From positions 1-64,000 of the forward strand of contig NZ_JAANOZ010000002.1 in the NCBI RefSeq assembly GCF_011320115.1: a stretch of 64,000 nt of DNA, given 5' to 3'. This DNA comes from Croceibacterium segetis (GTDB lineage Bacteria; Pseudomonadota; Alphaproteobacteria; Sphingomonadales; Sphingomonadaceae). The notes beneath the pieces were generated by a model that made no database searches, had not been told where the DNA came from, and saw only the letters and a list, made by a program, of their open reading frames with translations. A program made the translations under genes and the position numbers. Of the stretch, positions 47,326-54,998 are shown piece after piece (the stretch's first letter is position 1; the number at the start of each line of letters is the position of its first letter).

Positions 47326-48162
47326 CTAGCCTTTGAGCGCGCCCACCACGATCTTGTGCAGCCGCGAGTGCAGCGGATCGTTGCCGGCGATGACCTGCTT
47401 GTCGCAGATCGGCAATGAGCGGCCGCGGTAATCGCTGACGAAACCGCCCGCCTCGCGCACAAGCAGGCACCCCGCGGCGGTGTCCCATGGGGCGAGGTCG
47501 CTTTCCCAGAACCCGTCGTAGCGGCCCGCGGCGATCCATGCGAGGTCGAGCGCGGCCGAGCCGAAGCGGCGAATTCCCGCCACTTGCGGGCCGACGGCGT
47601 TGAGGATCTTGCCCCACTCCTCGAAATCACCGTGGCCGTGATAGGGAATTCCCGTGGCGATCAGCGCCTCCGACAACTGCCGGCGGCCGGAAACGCGCAG
47701 CCGTGCGTCCTGCAACCAGGCGCCGCGGTTCTTCTCGGCCCAGAAGGTCTGGTCGGTGATCGGCTGGTAGACCACTCCGGCAACCACGTCGCCCCAGCCC
47801 GACCCGTCCGGGCCCTTGCCGTCGAGCGCCGGCTCCTGCGCGGCGATCGAGATGGCGAAATGGGGGATGCCGTGGAGGAAGTTGCTGGTCCCGTCGAGCG
47901 GATCGATGATGAATCGCGGCTTGCCGGCCTCGCCAGGAATCTCCCCGCCCTCTTCCATCAGGAAGCCCCAATCGGGTCGCGCGGCGCGCAATTCGTCCCA
48001 CAGCGTGCGCTCGGCGGCCTGGTCGGCCTTGGAGACGAAATCCGCCGGTCCCTTGCGGCTGACCTGCAAGTGTTCGACCTCGCCGAAGTCGCGCCGCAAG
48101 CGGCTGCCCGCCTTGCGGGCGGCGCGCTCCATCACGCGAATGAGGCCGGTGATCATCGCCAT
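47326..48162 (-). CDS. suhB: inositol monophosphatase, SuhB type
   Basis: A 278-aa IMPase-superfamily enzyme. Motifs: MEEGGEIPG (metal Glu), FIIDPLDGTSNFLHGIPHFAISIA and the C-terminal WESDLAPWDTAAGCLLVREAGG. The N-terminal helix ITGLIRVMERAARKAGSRLRRDF is that of bacterial SuhB-type proteins, which hydrolyse inositol-1-phosphate and in some bacteria also act in rRNA antitermination. It is a clear paralogue of the gene at 17.1 kb but with different spacing of motifs. The start at 48162 is chosen; the ATG two codons later (48156) is nearly as likely. Confidence 0.92.
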   Translation of the reverse strand: MAMITGLIRVMERAARKAGSRLRRDFGEVEHLQVSRKGPADFVSKADQAAERTLWDELRAARPDWGFLMEEGGEIPGEAGKPRFIIDPLDGTSNFLHGIPHFAISIAAQEPALDGKGPDGSGWGDVVAGVVYQPITDQTFWAEKNRGAWLQDARLRVSGRRQLSEALIATGIPYHGHGDFEEWGKILNAVGPQVAGIRRFGSAALDLAWIAAGRYDGFWESDLAPWDTAAGCLLVREAGGFVSDYRGRSLPICDKQVIAGNDPLHSRLHKIVVGALKG

Positions 48163-48168
48163 CGACTA

Positions 48169-48540
48169 TTATCGCCCTTGCGGCGCCCCGGCCGGCGGCT
48201 TGGCCGCCGCTGCGCTAGCAGACGGCTTGTAACCGCACACGGCCACCATTGCGCTGAGCAAATCGTCCGGCTTGGCGCGGTCGACCTTGCCCGGATTCGC
48301 CTCGATAAGCTTGTCGATTGCGGTGCTGATCGTCTCGAGCTTGTTCGAATAGATACACCCCATCAACGACGCCTTCACATCCTCGGGCACCTTGTCCGAT
48401 TGCATGGCGCTCGCCAGGACGGCGAAATTCTGCACCGCATGCTCCTGCTGCGCGGCGTTGATCGGGGCGCTCGCGGTTGCCTGCGCGAAAGCAGGAGCAG
48501 AAAGCAGCAGCACGGTCGCGGCGATTGCGATCTTCTTCAT
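48169..48540 (-). CDS. exported small protein, unknown function
   Basis: A 123-aa protein with a signal peptide (MKKIAIAATVLLLSAPAFAQA, cleavage near residue 20). The mature helical part carries two Cys (SLMGCIYSNKLE and AVCGYKP) that could pair, and an Ala/Pro-rich end. It starts 2 bp after the efp stop and ends 7 bp before suhB, so the three genes form one transcript. No family recognised. Confidence 0.72.
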   Translation of the reverse strand: MKKIAIAATVLLLSAPAFAQATASAPINAAQQEHAVQNFAVLASAMQSDKVPEDVKASLMGCIYSNKLETISTAIDKLIEANPGKVDRAKPDDLLSAMVAVCGYKPSASAAAAKPPAGAPQGR

Positions 48541-48542
48541 AA

Positions 48543-49106
48543 TCAATTGGCCTTTCCGACGTATGTCCGCTCGTACACGTCGACGACGATCCGGGTGCCG
48601 CTTTCGATGTGCGGCGGCACCATGACCCGAACGCCGTTGTCGAGCAGCGCCGGCTTGTAGCTGGACGAAGCTGTCTGTCCCTTGACCACCGCGTCTGCCT
48701 CGACGATCGTCGCTTCGACCTGGTCGGGCAGCGCCACGCTGATCGGCTTTTCGTCCCACATCTCGAGCGTCACATCCATGCCGTCCTGGAGGAACGCGGC
48801 GGCCTCGCCCACGAGATCCGCCGGCAGGTTGATCTGCTCGTAATCGTCCTTGTCCATGAACACGAGCATTTCGCCGTCATGGTAGAGGAACTGGAAGTCC
48901 TTGGTGTCGAGCCGAACGCGCTCGACCGTGTCGGCGCTGCGGAAGCGGACGTTGGTCTTGCGCCCGTCCTGCAGGTTCTTCATCTCGACCTGCATGTAGG
49001 CCCCGCCCTTACCAGGCTGGGTGTGCTGGATCTTGGCGACCTTCCAGATGCCGCGTTCGTATTCGAGAATGTTGCCGGGACGAATGTCCACGCCGCTGAT
49101 CTTCAT
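48543..49106 (-). CDS. efp: translation elongation factor P
   Basis: EF-P (187 aa) relieves ribosome stalling at polyproline stretches. The three-domain family pattern is clear: domain I with the loop [16 protein letters not shown], where Lys33 is the tip residue that is modified in many bacteria; domain II with [20 protein letters not shown]; and the C-terminal signature [22 protein letters not shown]. No EpmA or EarP modification gene is in the window. Confidence 0.98.
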   Translation of the reverse strand: MKISGVDIRPGNILEYERGIWKVAKIQHTQPGKGGAYMQVEMKNLQDGRKTNVRFRSADTVERVRLDTKDFQFLYHDGEMLVFMDKDDYEQINLPADLVGEAAAFLQDGMDVTLEMWDEKPISVALPDQVEATIVEADAVVKGQTASSSYKPALLDNGVRVMVPPHIESGTRIVVDVYERTYVGKAN

Positions 49107-49206
49107 CGCTGCCTGCCTTGATGGAGCTGTTCGGGAGATTGCGCCGCGCCCTAGGCGCTACCCTCAATTCATGCAAGCGCAACGCGGGCGTGCTATGGCG
49201 GCAGGC

Positions 49207-49554
49207 ATGACCCGCTCGCTCTCATTCGCGGCGCTGCTTGGCGCGATCTCCTCCACCGCCTTCGCGCAAGGACCGATCGATACGGTCCTGCGCGGACCCT
49301 ACGTCTGCGAATTGCCGGGCGACGCCGCCGGTCGGGCGGGAATTCCGCAGCCCGACCGCAGTTTCACGATCGAGAGCTCGTCGCGCTATACCGCACCGCA
49401 AGGCGCGGGCACTTACTTGCGGCGCGGCGTGCGGCTGGACATGACCAGCGGTCCGCGGAAAGGGGAAGCCTACCTCGTCGTCCGCCCGGGGTTCCTGCGC
49501 GAACGTCAGGCCGACGGTACGCCTGGCCGCTTGCGCTGCGTCTTGCAGAGCTGA
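49207..49554 (+). CDS. exported small protein, unknown function
   Basis: A 115-aa protein with a signal peptide (MTRSLSFAALLGAISSTAFAQ) and two Cys in the mature part (GPYVCELPGD and RLRCVLQS), probably one disulfide. The mature region is short beta-type with TIESSSRYTAPQGAGTYLRRG. The start at 49207 places the signal at the N-terminus; ATG 49195 would add four residues. It is divergent from efp. Family not recognised. Confidence 0.68.
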   Translation: MTRSLSFAALLGAISSTAFAQGPIDTVLRGPYVCELPGDAAGRAGIPQPDRSFTIESSSRYTAPQGAGTYLRRGVRLDMTSGPRKGEAYLVVRPGFLRERQADGTPGRLRCVLQS

Positions 49555-49605
49555 TCCGCCACGCCGGAACGCTTCGCCGGGCCGCGCGCTTGTTCCAGCA
49601 ACCGC

Positions 49606-50958
49606 ATGGCCCGTGATACCTTCAAAGCTCTCGAACCGCTGGTCGCGCGGGCGATCTCCGCCGGTGAAGCGGAATTCGACGGCGAACGCGACCGGGTCAC
49701 CTGGAACAAGCGTCTGGCACTGTCGCGGGCACCCGATGCAGTGGTCGCGGTGCATTCCGCGGAAGAAGTCGCTGCAACCATTCGTTTCGCCGCCGCCAAC
49801 GGTTTCAAGGTTTCACCCCGCGGCGGCGGGCACAACTACCAGGCTTCCGCACTGCGGGACGGCGGGATTCTCCTCAATCTGGGGGCGCTCAATACCGTCG
49901 AAATAGATCGCGGCGCGCTGACCGCGAGGGTCGGGGTCGGCATCCAGGGCCATCCGCTCAGCGAACAGCTGGCGGCAGCGGGCTTGGCCTTTCCCGTGGG
50001 TCACTGCGTCGACGTCGCGCTGAGCGGGTATTTGATCAACGGCGGTTTCGGCTGGAACTCCGGCGAATGGGGCGCCGCCTGCGCCAATGTCGAGGCCATC
50101 GAAATGGTCACCGCGGCCGGCGAGATCGTGCTGGCGAGCGCCGACCGTCATGCCGAGCTCTTCTGGGCCGCCCGCGGTGCCGGGCCGGGCTTCTTCGCCG
50201 CCGCGACGGCCTTCCATCTCAAGCTCCATCCTCTGCCGGCTACCGCTTACGCCTGGCGAGCCGCGTTCGCGGCGTCGAGCGCGCCGGCGTTGGCCGACTG
50301 GCTCACAGCCGCCACCGCCGCCGCTCCCGCCGGAACCGAGGTCGGCTGCTTCCTGTTCGCGCATTGGGACACCGGCGAGCACGCGATCGTGCTGCGCGTG
50401 TCGGCTTGTGGTGACAGTGAAGCCGAGGCGCGCGACAAAGTTGCACCGTTCGTCTCACCGCCGCCGGTAGCGCGGAAAATCGGCGACGCTAAGGGCGAAG
50501 CGCTGCCGTTCACCGAACTGTTCAAACTGTCCCCCATGCCGTCTGGCAAACGGGTCGCCGCCGACCACGCGTGGAGCGACGCGGCGGTCGGCGATTTGCT
50601 GATGGCGGTGCATGACCTGCCCGCGCCGAGCGCGGATTCGACGGTCGACATCGTCGCGTTCGGCGGCCACACGCCCGTCGCGGTGCCGCGCGACGCCGCG
50701 CTCACGGTCAGCGGCGGGACGGGTGTCGGCATCTACGGCTTGTGGGACGATCCCGCCGACGACGAGGTCAACCGCGCATGGGTTCGCCGGGTGGACGAAG
50801 CGCTCGCCCCCTACCGCACCGGGCGCTATGTGGGCGAGGCGGACTTGACGCTCGAACCGGGGCGCCGGGCCGAGTGCTTCACGCCCGACGCGCTCGCGCG
50901 GCTCGACGCGCTTCGCCGCCGCTACGATCCGGACGGCCTGTTCGCCGTCTGGCCTTAG
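49606..50958 (+). CDS. FAD-binding oxidoreductase, berberine-bridge-enzyme (BBE) type
   Basis: A 450-aa flavoprotein with an FAD_binding_4 (PCMH) domain and a C-terminal BBE segment. Residues for bicovalent FAD attachment are visible: His76 in SPRGGGHNYQ and Cys134 in VGHCVDVALSGYLINGGFGW. The C-terminus has RRRYDPDGLFAVWP, close to the usual YDPxxxF BBE ending. Such enzymes oxidise sugars or secondary metabolites using O2; the substrate here is unknown. No signal peptide is seen. The 3' end overlaps the acyl-CoA dehydrogenase gene convergently by 4 bp. Confidence 0.9.
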   Translation: MARDTFKALEPLVARAISAGEAEFDGERDRVTWNKRLALSRAPDAVVAVHSAEEVAATIRFAAANGFKVSPRGGGHNYQASALRDGGILLNLGALNTVEIDRGALTARVGVGIQGHPLSEQLAAAGLAFPVGHCVDVALSGYLINGGFGWNSGEWGAACANVEAIEMVTAAGEIVLASADRHAELFWAARGAGPGFFAAATAFHLKLHPLPATAYAWRAAFAASSAPALADWLTAATAAAPAGTEVGCFLFAHWDTGEHAIVLRVSACGDSEAEARDKVAPFVSPPPVARKIGDAKGEALPFTELFKLSPMPSGKRVAADHAWSDAAVGDLLMAVHDLPAPSADSTVDIVAFGGHTPVAVPRDAALTVSGGTGVGIYGLWDDPADDEVNRAWVRRVDEALAPYRTGRYVGEADLTLEPGRRAECFTPDALARLDALRRRYDPDGLFAVWP

Positions 50959-52697
50959 CTCCGCGGGAACGCTTCGGGGTCGAGCGCCATCATCGCTTGC
51001 GCCCCGGCCTCGATCTGGCGCGTCAGCGCGGCGCAGTCCGGCAACCAGCGCTCGGCGTAGTAGCGCGCGGTGACCAACTTGGCGGCATGGAACGGGTCGC
51101 TCTCGTGTCCCGCTGCAACCTGCGCCATGCGCAACCACATCCACCCGATTGCCAGCGTGCCCATGAGTTCCATGAATGCGTATGAGCCGGCGCCGAGCGC
51201 GTCGGAATCGAGCCTGGCCTGGTCGATAAGAAACCGCGCCGCTTCGCGCGCTTCGTGCACCGCCTCGCGCAATGGCAGGGCGATGAAACGTGTCGAAGGG
51301 CTCGCCTCCTCGCAAGCGCCCTCGACCAGCGCCAGGAAGCGCTCGGCCACCTGGCCGTTGTCGCGCGCCAGCTTGCGTCTGGCGAGGTCGAGCGCCTGCA
51401 CTCCGTTGGCACCCTCGTAGAGCATTGCGACGCGGGCATCGCGGACGATCTGCTCCATGCCCCATTCGGCGATGTAGCCGTGCCCGCCAAAGCATTGCTG
51501 CATCGCCACCGCGGTCTCGAAGCCCTTGTCGGTGCCGAAACCCTTGATCACCGGTGTGAGCAGCCCGACCAGCGCGTCGGCCGCCTCCCGCTCCTCGACG
51601 CTGTCGGCACGGTGCGCCAAGTCGATTTGCAAGGCGGTCCACAGCACCAGCGCGCGCATGCCCTCGGTGAACGCACGGGCGTCCATCAGCAGGCGGCGAA
51701 TGTCCGGCTGGACGATCAGCGGATCGGCGGCGGCAGAGCTTCCCGGCGCTCTGCCCTGCTTGCGCTCAGAAACGTAAGCGACGGCGTTCTGGTAGGCGAG
51801 CTCGGCCTGGGCGAGACCCTGGTTGCCGCAGCTGAGCCGCGCGGCGTTCATCATGATGAACATCGCCGCCAGGCCGGCGTTCGGCTCGCCGACCATCCAG
51901 CCGGTCGCGCCGTCGAAGTTCATCACGCAAGTCGCACTGCCGTGCACACCCATCTTGTGCTCGATCGCCCCGCAAGTGGCCGCGTTGCGGGTCCCGTCGG
52001 GCAGGATTTTCGGAACGAGGAACAGCGATATTCCCCGCGATCCCTCCGGCGCGTCCGGGAGCTTCGCCAGCACGAGATGGACGATGTTGTCGGTCAGGTC
52101 CTGTTCGCCGCCCGAGCAGAAGATCTTCTCCCCGGCGATGCGGTAAGTGCCGTCCGCCTGCGGTTCGGCGCGGGTGCGGATAAGGCCGAGATCGGTACCG
52201 GCCTGGGCCTCCGTCAACGCCATCGTTCCCAGCCATTCCCCGGAGACGAGCTTGGGGAGGTAGCGTGTCTTGAGGTCGTCGCTTCCCTTGGCGAGCAGCA
52301 CGGCGACCGCGCCGTGGGTCAGGCCGGGATACATGTTGAAGGCATGACAAGCCGAGTCGAGATACTCCTCGATCACCGTAGCCAGCACATGCGGCAAGCC
52401 CTGTCCGCCATGCTCCTCGGGCAACCCCAGCGTGCCCCACGCAGAATCGACGTAGGCCCGGTAGGCTTCCGGAAAGCCGCCCGGGGTACTGACCGAGCCG
52501 TCAGCGTGACGCGTGCAGCCTTGCGTGTCGGCCACACGGTTAAGCGGGGCGATCACCTCGGCGGCGAAGCGTCCGGCCTCGCGGACGATCGTGTCGACCA
52601 GGTCGGCATCGATGGCCAGCTGCGGATAATCGGTGATCCCGAGCAGGTCGGTGAGCACGAAGCGCGTGTCGCGCGCTGGCGGAGTGTAGCTTGGCAT
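50955..52697 (-). CDS. acyl-CoA dehydrogenase, DmdC-like
   Basis: A 580-aa acyl-CoA dehydrogenase with the long C-terminal extension of the DmdC/3-methylmercaptopropionyl-CoA dehydrogenase-like group. The start MPSYTPPARDTRFVLTDLLGI is typical. Core motifs: GLPEEHGGQGLP, TMALTEAQAGTDLGLIRTRA, KIFCSGGEQDLTDNIVHLVLAK and QQCFGGHGYIAEWGMEQI. The catalytic Glu is in MLYEGANGVQALDLARRKL. Substrate may be a short- or medium-chain acyl-CoA; DMSP metabolism cannot be claimed without partners. It lies 8 bp after hisI on the same strand. Confidence 0.93.
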   Translation of the reverse strand: MPSYTPPARDTRFVLTDLLGITDYPQLAIDADLVDTIVREAGRFAAEVIAPLNRVADTQGCTRHADGSVSTPGGFPEAYRAYVDSAWGTLGLPEEHGGQGLPHVLATVIEEYLDSACHAFNMYPGLTHGAVAVLLAKGSDDLKTRYLPKLVSGEWLGTMALTEAQAGTDLGLIRTRAEPQADGTYRIAGEKIFCSGGEQDLTDNIVHLVLAKLPDAPEGSRGISLFLVPKILPDGTRNAATCGAIEHKMGVHGSATCVMNFDGATGWMVGEPNAGLAAMFIMMNAARLSCGNQGLAQAELAYQNAVAYVSERKQGRAPGSSAAADPLIVQPDIRRLLMDARAFTEGMRALVLWTALQIDLAHRADSVEEREAADALVGLLTPVIKGFGTDKGFETAVAMQQCFGGHGYIAEWGMEQIVRDARVAMLYEGANGVQALDLARRKLARDNGQVAERFLALVEGACEEASPSTRFIALPLREAVHEAREAARFLIDQARLDSDALGAGSYAFMELMGTLAIGWMWLRMAQVAAGHESDPFHAAKLVTARYYAERWLPDCAALTRQIEAGAQAMMALDPEAFPRS

Positions 52698-52705
52698 GGT
52701 CTCGA

Positions 52706-53086
52706 TCAGCCGATGCGCTGGAGTTCGTCGCCTTCCAGGGCGCGGTAGAAGCAGCTGCGCGCTCCGGTGTGACATGCTGGGCCTTCGGGCAAGGCTTTGA
52801 CCAGCAGCGCGTCCTGGTCGCAATCGACGAGGATCTGCCGGACCCGCAGTACGTGGCCGGAACTCTCCCCCTTTATCCATAACCGCCCACGGCTGCGCGA
52901 GTGGAAGTGGGCGAGCCCTGTCTCGCGCGTCTTGTCGACCGCTTCACGGTCCATGAAGGCAACCATCAGCACCTCGCCGGTGTCGGCGTGCTGGACGACC
53001 GCCGTCAGCAGACCCGCCGAGTCGAATTTGGGATCGAAGTTGCCGCCCCTTTCCCGGTCCCCGCGTTCAGTTTCATTGCCGGAGAT
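52706..53086 (-). CDS. hisI: phosphoribosyl-AMP cyclohydrolase, with non-standard start
   Basis: HisI opens the purine ring of PR-AMP in histidine synthesis. Family features are complete: FDPKFDSAGLLTAVVQ, VLMVAFMDREAV, HFHSRSRGRLWIKGESSG, the Mg/Zn motif VDCDQDALL and PACHTGARSCFYRAL. The frame is open up to a stop at 53099-53101 but contains no ATG or TTG, and its first GTG (52972) would delete the conserved N-terminus. An ATC at 53086 has AAGGA seven bases before it and gives 126 aa, the normal size. A nearby ATG (53076-53074) is in another frame, so a one-base indel is the alternative. The coordinates assume ATC. Confidence 0.85.
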   Translation of the reverse strand: MSGNETERGDRERGGNFDPKFDSAGLLTAVVQHADTGEVLMVAFMDREAVDKTRETGLAHFHSRSRGRLWIKGESSGHVLRVRQILVDCDQDALLVKALPEGPACHTGARSCFYRALEGDELQRIG

Positions 53087-53415
53087 GGCCGTTTCCTTTC
53101 AGACTCTTGCCAAGAAGGCCCGCGCGGGTGCCAGCTTGTTGCACGATAACCACAGATGCAGGCCAAAATCCATCGGCCCACGCGAAGGTGCTTTTTTCGG
53201 CAACCTTTCGGTGAAATGAATAGGTGCGCGGCTTTGACGTAGCCGCCAGTCCAGACCGGACGCGCCACGCGCCAAGGGATGGGGGGTCTCGGTACCGGAC
53301 TTGCAAGGACGGGCCGAAACATGAGGGTTTGGATCGGCGGCATCCACTGGGGGCGATGCCTCGGTCCAGCGATTTTCGTCACGCGAACGCCCGGGGTAAC
53401 CCCCGGGCGTTTTGC
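53087..53415 (+). other. 329-bp gene-free stretch with several hairpins; possible small RNA or leader
   Basis: Between hisI and comF I see no convincing protein gene, but local structure is dense. GCGGCT/AGCCGC (53228-53246) and GTCC/GGAC form small hairpins. Two overlapping, mutually exclusive hairpins follow: TGGAT (53330-53334)/ATCCA (53342-53346) and GGCATC (53339-53344)/GATGCC (53355-53360). A strong terminator lies at 53386-53413, followed on the plus strand by TTTTGC. A 32-codon frame, ATG 53321 to TAG 53419, overlaps these structures. Together they suggest a short terminated plus-strand transcript, but no promoter or Rfam family is recognised. Confidence 0.35.
53386..53413. terminator. 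intrinsic terminator hairpin
   Basis: A perfect 11-bp stem AACGCCCGGGG (53386-53396) / CCCCGGGCGTT (53401-53411) with a TAAC loop, followed by T residues on the plus strand. It lies just past the comF stop and may end comF transcription on the minus strand, although the U-tract is better on the plus strand. Confidence 0.75.
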
Positions 53416-54159
53416 TTAGGTGGCATGCGCGAGCGCTTCTTCGAGTACCCGCGAGAAGCAAGCGACGACCACCTTCCCTGCCCCCGCACGCTTGAGCGCG
53501 GAAACACAGGCGTCGCTGGTCGCGCCGCTGGTCATCACATCGTCGACCAACAACACCTGCGCGCCCTTGAGTCCGCCGGCGCGGCGCGGGTTGACAGCGA
53601 TCGCCCCGGACAGCGCGCGGGCTCGCGCCTTGCGGCCAAGCCCGCCGAGCACCGGGGTCGCCTTGCGCCGGACAAGCCCGTCGACAACCACTTCCGCCCC
53701 CGCCAGGCGCGCAATCTCCCGGGCCAGCAGCGCCGACTGGTTGAACCCGCGCCGCCACAGCCGCAGCCGGTGCAGCGGAACCGGCACCGCCAGCCACTCG
53801 CCGTCGAGTTGTGGCAGCCGCGCCGCGATCAACCGAGCGAGGAGCGGGGCGAGCGCAATGCGGCGGCCGTGTTTGAAGGCGAGCACCAGCCTGCGCGAGG
53901 CATCGTTGTAAAGGGTCCCCGCGGCGATCCCGTCGTGTCGCGGTGCATCGGCGAGACATGGAGCGCAGACCGTGCCTTCGCGCTGGGTATCGCCGAATGG
54001 CCGCTGACACAGCGCGCACGCCGGGTCGCCCGGAATCGCCAGCTCCTGCCAGCACGCCGAGCACAGCCCGCCCTGCGCGGCGAGGCCCTCGCCGCACAGC
54101 GGGCAACGGGGCGGGTAGATCAGATCGATCAGCGGGGCGACCGGCTCGAGCAACTTCAC
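53416..54159 (-). CDS. comF: ComF family phosphoribosyltransferase-like protein
   Basis: A 247-aa protein with an N-terminal double zinc ribbon (PPRCPLCGEG, CSACW, PACALCQRPFG, CAPCLAD) and a C-terminal PRTase fold with the PRPP-binding loop VLLVDDVMTSGATSDACV. ComF proteins take part in uptake of transforming DNA in competent bacteria and are present in many non-competent ones. RRGFNQSALLAREIA is the usual family segment. Start MKLLEPVAPLIDLIYPPRC is standard. It is divergent from the methyltransferase gene. Confidence 0.93.
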   Translation of the reverse strand: MKLLEPVAPLIDLIYPPRCPLCGEGLAAQGGLCSACWQELAIPGDPACALCQRPFGDTQREGTVCAPCLADAPRHDGIAAGTLYNDASRRLVLAFKHGRRIALAPLLARLIAARLPQLDGEWLAVPVPLHRLRLWRRGFNQSALLAREIARLAGAEVVVDGLVRRKATPVLGGLGRKARARALSGAIAVNPRRAGGLKGAQVLLVDDVMTSGATSDACVSALKRAGAGKVVVACFSRVLEEALAHAT

Positions 54160-54233
54160 CGAACCATGCTGCCTCGGTCAGGCGCGTCGGGCAAGCGCTT
54201 GCGCATCCTGGGCAGGCGCGGCAGGGACCGGGC

Positions 54234-54998
54234 GTGACCGCCCCGCCTCGCATCTTCGCACCCGAGCGCCGCCGAGCGGCTCGCCAGCGCATCGCGGCGC
54301 GACAAGCGCGGCCGGGCGCGGCGCGGTTCGTGCTCGAAGACTTGGTCGAGGATGTCCTCGAGCGGCTCACGTTCCTGCGGCATGAGCCCGGCAAGGCGCT
54401 TGTAATCGGCGACTGGACCGGAGTGCTGGCCGCGGAGCTCGAACGGCGGGGCGGCACGGTGACGAGCGCTGATGCGTTTACGCTCGACGAAGAGCAGCCC
54501 TTCCCCGTCTCCGGGCTCGATCTGATCGTCAGCCTCGGTACGCTCGACACGGTCAACGACCTGCCGGGGGCAATGATCCATATCCGCGAGGCGCTGGCGC
54601 CCGGCGGACGCGCGATCGCCTCGTTCGTCGGCGCCGGAAGCCTCGCCAACCTGCGCCGCGCGATGCTGACCGCGGACGGCGAGCGGCCCGCTGCGCGGCT
54701 GCATCCGATGGTCGACATCCGCGCCGCCGCCGCGCTCCTGCAGCGTGCCGGATGGGCCGAACCGGTGGCCGACAGCCGGACCATTCGCGTTTCATACCGC
54801 TCGCTCGACCGGCTCGTCGCGGACTTGCGCGACCAGGGTCTCGGCAATGTCCTCGCCTCGGCGGCGGCCCCGCTCGGCAAGGCGGCGCTGGAACGAGCCC
54901 GAGCAGCGTTCCTCGAAGGCGCCGACGCCGGCGGACGCGTGGTCGAGAGCCTCGAGATCATGACCCTTAGCGGCCGTCGCTCCTTACGCGGATCGTAG
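54234..54998 (+). CDS. SAM-dependent methyltransferase, BioC/NDUFAF5-like
   Basis: A 254-aa protein. N-terminal IFAPERRRAARQRIAARQ resembles the start of NDUFAF5/BioC-type proteins. The Rossmann motif I is weak (KALVIGDWTGVLAAELERRG), followed by LDLIVSLGTLDTVNDLPGAM and LAPGGRAIASFVG. The C-terminal part binds substrate in relatives. In alphaproteobacteria such a gene commonly sits beside comF; complex I assembly (hydroxylation or methylation) is suggested for the mitochondrial relative but not shown for this protein. The start is a GTG at 54234 after AGGGA. The 3' end overlaps ppdK convergently by 15 bp. Confidence 0.82.
   Translation: MTAPPRIFAPERRRAARQRIAARQARPGAARFVLEDLVEDVLERLTFLRHEPGKALVIGDWTGVLAAELERRGGTVTSADAFTLDEEQPFPVSGLDLIVSLGTLDTVNDLPGAMIHIREALAPGGRAIASFVGAGSLANLRRAMLTADGERPAARLHPMVDIRAAAALLQRAGWAEPVADSRTIRVSYRSLDRLVADLRDQGLGNVLASAAAPLGKAALERARAAFLEGADAGGRVVESLEIMTLSGRRSLRGS

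Noticed and set aside
49021-49206. Longer start for the 115-aa exported protein
   Set aside because: The extension would bury the signal peptide and is antisense to the efp start.
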